Part shown: piece by piece, positions 57,379-64,000 of the stretch
Layout of the letters: every line of letters starts with the position of its first letter
How positions within the stretch are numbered: the first letter of the stretch is position 1
Origin: Liolophura sinensis
Lineage: Eukaryota; Mollusca; Polyplacophora; Chitonida; Chitonidae
Direction of reading: 5' to 3'
DNA: 64,000 nt
Assembly: GCF_032854445.1 (NCBI RefSeq)
Contig: NC_088302.1
Location: 10,721,338-10,785,337 of the forward strand
Made by a program: the position numbers and the translations under genes
The notes under the pieces: generated by a model
The model's input: only the letters and a program-made list of their open reading frames with translations
What the model was told of the DNA's origin: nothing
Database searches by the model: none

Positions 57379-58062
57379 GTGGATAAGTATTTTCTGCATT
57401 TTGAGAAAATTGCAAATAGCTTGAAGTGGCCTAAAGAGTTCTGGACTATGTTATTACAGAGTGTGCTAATTGGAAAGGCCAGGGAAATTTACACTCAGTT
57501 AAGTGTAGAGAATGCTTCCAATTATGACTATGTGAAAGAGGTAATTTTGAAGGGTTATGAATTGGTGCCTGAAGCTTACCGCCAGAAATTTCGTAACTGT
57601 GAAAAAGGTAGAGATCAGACATACGTTGAGTTTGGTCGAGCTAAGGAGCAGTTGTTTGATCGCTGGTGTATAGCCAAGAAAATAGGTAAGGATTTTGAAA
57701 GTTTGGATCAGCTTGTGCTGGTAGAAGAGTTCAAGCGTTGTATTCATAATGATGTAAAGGTGTTCGTTGATGAGCAGAAGGCGAGTACACTTGAAGAGGC
57801 AGCCAGTTTAGCTGATGATTATTCCTTGACACATAAGGTTACATACACGGGTAAGCCATTTAATTCATTTATACGTAGAAATACCCAGTCACATGCAACA
57901 GGTAGAGGTAGCTCTACACAGAAGAGTTCTACACCAGGCTCCAATGGTTCTACAGCTCATGGTTCACGTAGTTCAGATTGGAATGGTAGTCCTCGAAATA
58001 GGGTCACTTGTAATTTTTGCAAGCGGGTAGGTCACGTGATGAGTGAATGTTACAAGTTGTAA
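57379..58062 (+). CDS. Gag-like protein with CCHC zinc knuckle
   Basis: 227 codons, open from about 57343 but with no ATG at the front; the frame starts with GTG, so the N terminus is lost. It contains 'KYFLHFEKIANSLKWPKEFW' and 'ILKGYELVPEAYRQKFRNC', a capsid-like (SCAN-related) core found in this retroelement group, a serine-rich linker, and the knuckle 'CNFCKRVGHVMSEC'. Role: coat protein binding element RNA. It ends at TAA just before the pol frame. Confidence 0.85.
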   Translation: MDKYFLHFEKIANSLKWPKEFWTMLLQSVLIGKAREIYTQLSVENASNYDYVKEVILKGYELVPEAYRQKFRNCEKGRDQTYVEFGRAKEQLFDRWCIAKKIGKDFESLDQLVLVEEFKRCIHNDVKVFVDEQKASTLEEAASLADDYSLTHKVTYTGKPFNSFIRRNTQSHATGRGSSTQKSSTPGSNGSTAHGSRSSDWNGSPRNRVTCNFCKRVGHVMSECYKL

Positions 58063-58113
58063 AGGAGACGGGAAGCTCAGAATGAGTCTAAGCCCACAGG
58101 TCTTTGTGTTGCA

Positions 58114-60432
58114 ATGCACAAAACATTGCCGGACGTTACATCAGCAGTTAAAAGCAGATCTGAGTTAGCTGATAGGGGATTGGATAAGATTCCCAAATGC
58201 TCTATGGATAGCTTCGCTCCGTTTATCAATTCTGGTTCAGTGTCGCTTAGAAGCGACATGTCTTGTGCTACCCCTATAAAGATATTAAGGGATACTGGGG
58301 CATCTCAGTCTCTGTTGTTGATGAATACTCTGCCCTTTTCTGAAGAGTCATACTCTGGGGTTCGTGCCCTTATTAGAGGTGTAGAGTCTAGTGACTTTGT
58401 CAGTGTTCCCCTTCATGATATTTATTTGTCATCAGATTTGATATCTGGACCTGTCAGGGTAGGCATTAAGCCTTCATTACCTTTTGAGGGTATTCATTTG
58501 TTGTTGGGAAATGACTTAGCACATGATAAGGTTACTGTTGATCCCTTAATGGTTGATAAGCCTTCTCTGAATTCAGTCACAGAGCCAGTTGAAAGCGAGA
58601 TAGCGGGTTTATATCCGTCCTGTGTTGTTAGAAGAGCTATGTCTAGAAAAGTCAGTACGGACCAGGGTAGTACTGTTGATTTGAGTGAGACTTTTCTCAA
58701 CAACATGTTGGATGGAGATTCTTCCAAATTAGACAGCCAGCAGGAAGTAGATACTAATTTTGTTAGTGGTGATCAGCCATTTTGTAGGACTAAGTTGATT
58801 GCTGAACAACACAGTGATCCAAGTATTTCTTGCTTGTTTAATGATGCAGCTAAAGATGGTGAATCTTTACCTGACCCATGCTACTACTATGTCGAGTCTG
58901 GCATATTGATGCGGCAGTGGAGACCTCCCGATGTTTCGTTGGAGGATGAATGGGCAGTTAAGCATCAGGTAGTTGTGCCTAAGTCTTATCGTAAAGACAT
59001 ACTGACTATAGCGCATGAAACGCCGTTAGCAGGTCATTTAGGTGTTAATAAGACCTATCATAAGATTCTCAGTCATTTTTATTGGCCAGGAATAAGGAAA
59101 GATGTTACTGAATTTTGCAGGTCTTGTCATGCATGTCAGTTAGTGGGGAAACCTAACCAGACAATCCCCAAGGCAGCCTTGAGGCCTATTCCTGCAATTG
59201 GTGAGCCATTCAGTAGAATCTTAATAGATTGTGTTGGTCCGCTACCTAAGACAAAGTCTGGAAATCAGTATATGTTAACCATAATGTGTACTTCAACTCG
59301 TTTCCCTGAGGCAATTCCACTAAGGAATATTACTGCCAAGACTGTAATTAAGGCTTTAGTTAAGTTCTTCACCATGTTTGGTCTGCCTAAGTCAGTACAG
59401 TCAGACCAGGGTTCAAATTTCATGTCTGGTGTGTTCCAACAAGTTATGCATGAGCTAGGTATTAGCCAGTATAAATCCTCAGCTTATCACCCACAAAGTC
59501 AAGGAGCACTAGAGAGATTCCATCAGACACTGAAAAGTATGATAAGAACTTACTGCTTTGAGACAGGGAAAGATTGGGACGAGGGTGTACCTTTGCTAAT
59601 GTTTGCTGTAAGAGAGTCTGTACAAGAGTCACTTGGATTTAGTCCATTTGAGCTTGTGTTTGGCCATACTGTGCGTGGTCCACTACAGTTGTTCAAGGAA
59701 AAGTTTGTGTCTGGTGATAGTGACAATGTTAACCTATTACAGTATGTGTCAAGTTTTCGTACTAAGCTCAACAGAGTATGTGAGTTAGCCAGGGAGAATC
59801 TTACAGCTTCTCAGAAGGGTATGAAAACTAAGTATGACAAAGAGACAGTAAGACGCAGATTTGAAGTTGGTCAGAAGGTATTGGCCTTACTTCCAGTTAG
59901 TGGTAAGCCACTTGAGGCTCGTTATTTTGGACCTTATGTAGTAGACAAGAGGCTAAGTGATCTTAATTATATTATTTTCACTCCTGATCGGCGCAAATCT
60001 AGACAACTTTGTCACATTAACGTGTTAAAGCCATATGTAGACAGAGATAGCACTGATCTCAATGTTGTACATCCTAGTGGAGTTGCTATCTCTTGTTTTC
60101 CAGTGCCAAGTTGTAAGAGAGAATTAAAGCATTTTTTGGGCATGGCAGGTTATTATCATAAGTTCTGTAGGAACTTTTCATTTGTTAGTGAGCCATTAAC
60201 TCAGCTGTTAAAGAAAGGTGCTAAATTCTTGTGGTCCAGTGAGTGTCAGAGATCTTTTGATAGATTAAAGGCCATGCTAAGCAGCGGCCCCATACTTGTA
60301 GCACCTGATTTTAATTTACCATTTAAGCTAGCTGTTGATGCTAGTGATATATCTGCTGGGGCAGTTTTGTTACAAGAAAATGAAACAGATCACGTTGATC
60401 ACCCTGTATGTTTTTTTTTCTCGCAAATTTGA
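58114..60432 (+). CDS. Pol polyprotein: protease, integrase, RT remnant, start of RNase H
   Basis: 772 codons. Aspartic protease 'RDTGASQSLLL' (active Asp near residue 60). Integrase zinc finger with 'HLGVNKTYHKIL' and 'CRSCHACQ'; catalytic core D in 'ILIDCVGPLP', D in 'SVQSDQGSNF', E in 'QSQGALERFHQTLK', the last two separated by 35 residues; then a C-terminal 'GPYVVDKRL' module. From about 60106 the frame jumps to the RT thumb/connection 'KRELKHFLGMAGYYHKFCRN' and the first RNase H block 'LAVDASDISAGAVLLQE'. The whole RT palm with YxDD is absent. It terminates after a T-run that shifts the frame. Integrase residues look intact. Confidence 0.9.
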   Translation: MHKTLPDVTSAVKSRSELADRGLDKIPKCSMDSFAPFINSGSVSLRSDMSCATPIKILRDTGASQSLLLMNTLPFSEESYSGVRALIRGVESSDFVSVPLHDIYLSSDLISGPVRVGIKPSLPFEGIHLLLGNDLAHDKVTVDPLMVDKPSLNSVTEPVESEIAGLYPSCVVRRAMSRKVSTDQGSTVDLSETFLNNMLDGDSSKLDSQQEVDTNFVSGDQPFCRTKLIAEQHSDPSISCLFNDAAKDGESLPDPCYYYVESGILMRQWRPPDVSLEDEWAVKHQVVVPKSYRKDILTIAHETPLAGHLGVNKTYHKILSHFYWPGIRKDVTEFCRSCHACQLVGKPNQTIPKAALRPIPAIGEPFSRILIDCVGPLPKTKSGNQYMLTIMCTSTRFPEAIPLRNITAKTVIKALVKFFTMFGLPKSVQSDQGSNFMSGVFQQVMHELGISQYKSSAYHPQSQGALERFHQTLKSMIRTYCFETGKDWDEGVPLLMFAVRESVQESLGFSPFELVFGHTVRGPLQLFKEKFVSGDSDNVNLLQYVSSFRTKLNRVCELARENLTASQKGMKTKYDKETVRRRFEVGQKVLALLPVSGKPLEARYFGPYVVDKRLSDLNYIIFTPDRRKSRQLCHINVLKPYVDRDSTDLNVVHPSGVAISCFPVPSCKRELKHFLGMAGYYHKFCRNFSFVSEPLTQLLKKGAKFLWSSECQRSFDRLKAMLSSGPILVAPDFNLPFKLAVDASDISAGAVLLQENETDHVDHPVCFFFSQI

Positions 60433-60692
60433 CAAGTGTCAGAGAAATTATTCGACAATAGAAAAGGAGTGTCTGTCCTTGATTCTAGCATTACAGCATT
60501 TTGAAGTATATGTGACTTCGTCAAGTTACCCTATTGTTGTGTATACAGATCACAATCCCTTAACCTTCTTGCACAAACTAAAAGGTAAAAACCGAAGATT
60601 GTTACGGTGGAGTTTGCTTTTGCAAGAATTTAATCTAGAGATTAGACACATAAAGGAAAGATAATGTGATTGCTGATTGTTTGTCACGTGTC
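60390..60692 (+). pseudogene. RNase H C-terminal part, frameshifted
   Basis: A second frame continues the domain with 'YSTIEKECLSLILALQHF' (catalytic Glu), 'VVYTDHNPLTFL' (catalytic Asp) and 'WSLLLQEFNLEIRH'. It stops at TAA (60662), but one base on, the end of the domain is still recognisable ('NVIADCLSRV', then TAG). So at least two frameshifts, one in the T-run near 60415 and one near 60660. Confidence 0.85.
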
Positions 60693-60809
60693 TAGTTGGT
60701 TTTCTGCAGCTTTGTTTTTATAGACTGTGGTAAACGTTTTTATTATTCATAATTATGAATATGTTAAAGAAAGTTTTATGCAAAACTTTCTTTCCCTGAA
60801 GGGTGGGGG

Positions 60810-61813
60810 TGTTATGTATGACTATTTAACGTCTTCATGTACTGTTAGTCTGCGGACCTTTGTGAAAGCATAACAGGCCCTATTATATATGTACAGCGCG
60901 GACCTGGCCGAAAGCACCTTGTTCAATGCTCTGTTTATTTAACTGGATGTTCATTGGCTGTTAATTCTGTGTCTAAGAATAGTTGAATCCACCTGGCACG
61001 TATATAAGCCGTGTTTTCTGTGCAGAGTGGAGGTATTTTTTGCTGCATCCACTGGGAGCCAGGAGAGTGTGCGACGCTCTCGTATCGAGTCCATTATATT
61101 TATATGAGCTGGTGATGCCATTTTCATTTGGGAGGACAGATTTTTAGGCCGGCACCGTTTGTGTACCACAGTTGTACTGATGTCTGGTTTATGTGAATTT
61201 CTGCGGAAGTCACGTTTATTGGTGTTCGGATCTTTATTATGATTATACAGTGTTGACTGTGTAATTTGTTTAACACGCTGACCTCACCTGACCGACAAGG
61301 TCGTCAAGGACTCTAAACTGAAGTTTTCAGTTTTGCAAAGGACGTTCGTTCTGCCACAAGGTGACATTACTCTACGTCTCTGAACGGCTCGTTTGTGAGC
61401 TTCTGCGGGAGCTGTGACTGATCTGAAGTGCATTATACCTCCATGCCTGTATTTACCCTGTGTTGTGCTCTGCGAGTGTGACGTCATTCAAAGGCTTGAC
61501 TGTTCCAGTTCTGTGTAACCTGTGTACTGTGTTCGCGTTCGCTAACCTGGCGAAGTACCTGTCTGGGACAATTTGTGACTTGTGTGTTTATCCCATGGTC
61601 TTTACGTTGGATTTCCTGGAATACATTCCTTGGGATGCAAAGGTGAACTGGAAACTTGTAAAGACCGGTAATACTGATGTGTATGTTTTTTTTATGTTGT
61701 TGTTGTTGAACTGTCTGTAAACTGTACGTCTCATTTTATATATAAAGCATTGTTTACATTGTAATATTGAGTCACTGAGTCTGTTTTCTGTTGCTGTTTT
61801 CAATACCGTAACA
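60810..61813 (+). repeat. 3' LTR of the Gmr1-like element (about 1.0 kb)
   Basis: Begins TGTTATG right after the polypurine tract and ends CCGTAACA, so the ends form the short inverted TGTTA/TAACA. It contains a TATA-like 'cgtatataag' at about 61000, a plausible promoter. No matching 5' LTR in the window. Confidence 0.8.
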
Positions 61814-63190
61814 CTATACAATGCAGACGGCACTCAAAAACATAATTTGTTAAATTTAACAGAAAGTCTGTTGTCTTAGTGATGTTAGAATGTATTTTGT
61901 TATTGCAGATTATTCTGCAATACACATGTTCTATTAATTCAACACACAGATTGTATTAGGCTAACAGGATATTGTGTTGAATGTGATACAGTATTATGAT
62001 ATAATAACGGAATTAAATCTAGAATCACCCAGGCACACACTTTCTATTAATAATGTAACAGATTACTTTTTGACTGCACGAAACAATATAAAAATACAGG
62101 ACTTTCCCTAACAAAACAACTCACTTCTTGTTTTAGCAGTGTTGGATTCAATCCGGAGATAAAAAGTCACCATGTTAATGAAACCTTGACAGACCATTTT
62201 GACATTTTACACGGAATTAACTCTATATTTCCTCGCACAGACAGGCACGCTCTCTAAGTACCAATGTTACGAACGCCGTTTGTAAACATTGTATTTATTA
62301 TTATTATTATTTGTTTATTTGTCTGTGTCTGACCTACATTTTTTTCTCTGTGTACGTTATAACCGGCACTGTCATTCAGTCCAACCCTCTCGAGGTATCG
62401 GTGTTTATGAGTTTAGTGTTATCGCAAATAGAGTGTACATTCTGGAAATATGTATCGGTGTTGTAAACGTGTTTACGATCAAACTATCCAGAATTTTCTT
62501 TTACGTTGTGAAGCTCTCTGTCATTTGTTTCATTCCACTTGAAGGCAGTCGTTTATTCCAGTCCACTTGTGAGCAGTCATTTACTCAAGTCCATTTGTGC
62601 GCAGTCATATTTACTGTCATTCACTGAGAGGCATATTGCTCGGTTTGGAGCTATTGGCTTTCACGCCATTCCACATTCGTCATTTGTACTCCATTTTCTG
62701 TTTGTGAGCTTGTGTGTCATCACTTGCTATTTTTTTTTGGAGACGTTATTTTGAGCTTGTATCGCTCATTGTGTCTTTGTGCCATAAGTTACACTTCATG
62801 CCAGTTTCCCTAAAAGTGATTTTGTGTAATTTCCGAGGAAACGTACATCGACAGTTTGGCATCACGGAAGCTACTGCCAACCCCCCGCCCTGAGAAGTTA
62901 CATACTCACAGACAGTTGGAGACTAAATCCCTTATCGGACTGATCGTCGTCGTATAAGAGAAATTTTCTTGAGTTCGTCGTAAAACACCAATCAAATGTA
63001 ATTGTTGGTACTGATTTCTACGTTATTGTCAGTTGTATTATTTGTCTATTTTGTTAAAATATATGTATTAAACTTGAGTCAAGGTCTTCGAGTTTCTTTG
63101 TTTGATCTTGTATAAGGCCTATCGCTGATCTGACAGTTAGACAAGCCAGTGGTATCTCATCTTTACTCCTCGATAGTGGCACCCTTACCT
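61814..63190. other. No recognised genes
   Basis: Holds a SINE tail at 62944-63000 ('tcgtataagagaaattttct', 'gtaaaacaccaatcaaat') and, at 61865-61915, a block related in reverse orientation to 38320-38365. Frames at 62289-62754 have no domain signature. Confidence 0.5.
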
Positions 63191-63350
63191 AAGACCAGTT
63201 CACGTTAATATAGCATGCAGCATGCAAAATAGATCCCACACACAGGCCTAACACAATTTTACCTCAAACCACACACAATATCGATCCCGCACTCAAGCCT
63301 AACACCACATCGATCCTGCACACAGGCCTAACACCATTTTACCTCACACC
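63190..63350. repeat. Short tandem repeat, 'cacacaggcctaacaccatt' type
   Basis: Three to four diverged copies built from 'cgatcctgcacacaggccta' and 'acaccattttacctcacacc', with unequal spacing. Confidence 0.75.
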
Positions 63351-64000
63351 GTACTCGGCTAAACAGAGCGCACATCTAGCATTTTCACTTTCCTTCAGAT
63401 ACATTTAAATACATCTTTATTCTGGTATCTGAGTCGCTGTGTGTTGACAAAGAGAGGTATGTACATGTACGAGGCATTTATGGTATTGCAGTTACAAACT
63501 GTATCCGTTAAAAATGTCACTGTTTGTAAATTGCATAAGACGGCTTATCACTAATAGAAATTATTCCCTTTTTGTGATGCTAATCTGTTGTTGAGCGTCA
63601 TAAGAGCTTCCATTCACCAACTGGGCCTATATAAATTACGAACAGATCTATCAGTGAAAATCTTTCACATGTTTTAGTTTCCGCTCATCTCGATCTTTAT
63701 TATGAGCCCGACAAAATCCAGTAGATGTCTCACGATACTAGCTGTTCAACCCTATACTCTTGGTGTTGAAGTTAAATTTCCTCCTTTCGGGTCGTCTCGG
63801 TAATCTCCGTGACCAAAACGTCACATCGGCCTCGTTCCCTGTGTGACGTCAGACAATTGTGTTTTGTTGATGACAACGTCATGTCGTAAGTTGTCGTCCT
63901 TCTACTGACGACTCGCTACACACGCGTGCCGATGAAAAGTGGTAAGTTTTTTTTTACCTTGACCCATCTATTGCAAATTGCTTGTTACGCTTTATATATT
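63351..64000. other. No recognised features
   Basis: AT-rich end of the window without coding frames or arrays I can defend. Confidence 0.5.

Larger units (their letters stand above)
57343..61813 (+). mobile_element. Ty3/gypsy-type LTR retrotransposon, Gmr1-like domain order, 5'-truncated
   Basis: Order: gag with a CCHC knuckle, protease, integrase, RT connection/thumb, RNase H, polypurine tract ('gaagggtggggg'), then a 3' LTR. Integrase ahead of RT is the copia order, yet the sequences are gypsy-type; this combination is known from the Gmr1-like clade. No 5' LTR or primer-binding site was found upstream, and the gag homology starts abruptly at about 57365. The RT fingers and palm are missing between the integrase tail and the thumb. 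It cannot be autonomous. Confidence 0.88.

Noticed and set aside
62289-62754. 112- and 71-codon plus-strand frames as genes
   Set aside because: Low-complexity hydrophobic translations of T-rich DNA, no domain, no splice signals that chain.

Overview
Organism: a eukaryotic, almost certainly metazoan, AT-rich, repeat-laden genome. The genes have short exons with GT-AG introns. The window carries many copies of a tRNA-headed SINE whose tail ends in a 'taaaacaccaatcaaataaata'-like motif, a repeat style I associate with molluscs and other lophotrochozoans. A mollusc is the best guess; the species cannot be fixed from the sequence.

Host genes: the core of the window is two related receptor genes lying tail to tail. 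The plus-strand gene (about 4.68-10.6 kb, 5' end not found) encodes two group-A SRCR domains, each split over two exons, a transmembrane exon and a cytoplasmic tail with two PPxY motifs. The minus-strand gene (40.39 kb down to about 17.7 kb) looks nearly complete: a signal-peptide exon, four SRCR domains on eight exons, a linker exon, a transmembrane exon and at least one tail exon. Exon phases chain together across every junction I could check. SRCR3 and SRCR4 of the minus gene match the two SRCR domains of the plus gene exon by exon; two of the four exon pairs have identical length (182 and 151 nt). Single orphan exons (a fucolectin-like one at 54.4 kb, others weaker) hint at further genes.

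Introns and tandem repeats: introns of the minus gene hold many unrelated minisatellites: a 41-bp array in intron 1, ~39-bp and ~60-bp arrays around exon 5, a 43-bp array in intron 6, and in intron 8 a four-unit higher-order array of 1,168-1,185 bp built on a 17-bp monomer, next to a 'gactatacagga' array. More arrays lie at 1-970, 5.1-5.8, 11.9-12.5, 17.3-17.65, 18.9-19.85 and 21.7-21.9 kb.

Mobile elements: relics of two non-LTR retrotransposons, a Penelope-like RT relic, a nearly intact Tc1-like DD34E transposon at 47.75-49.14 kb, a 963-bp non-autonomous DNA transposon with 104-bp inverted repeats at 43.9-44.8 kb, several small palindromic MITEs, about 17 SINE fragments, and a Ty3/gypsy-type LTR element at 57.3-61.8 kb with integrase ahead of RT/RNase H (Gmr1-like order), lacking its 5' LTR and the RT palm.

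Most of the remaining DNA shows no coding signal. I see no rRNA genes, functional tRNA genes or CRISPR arrays.
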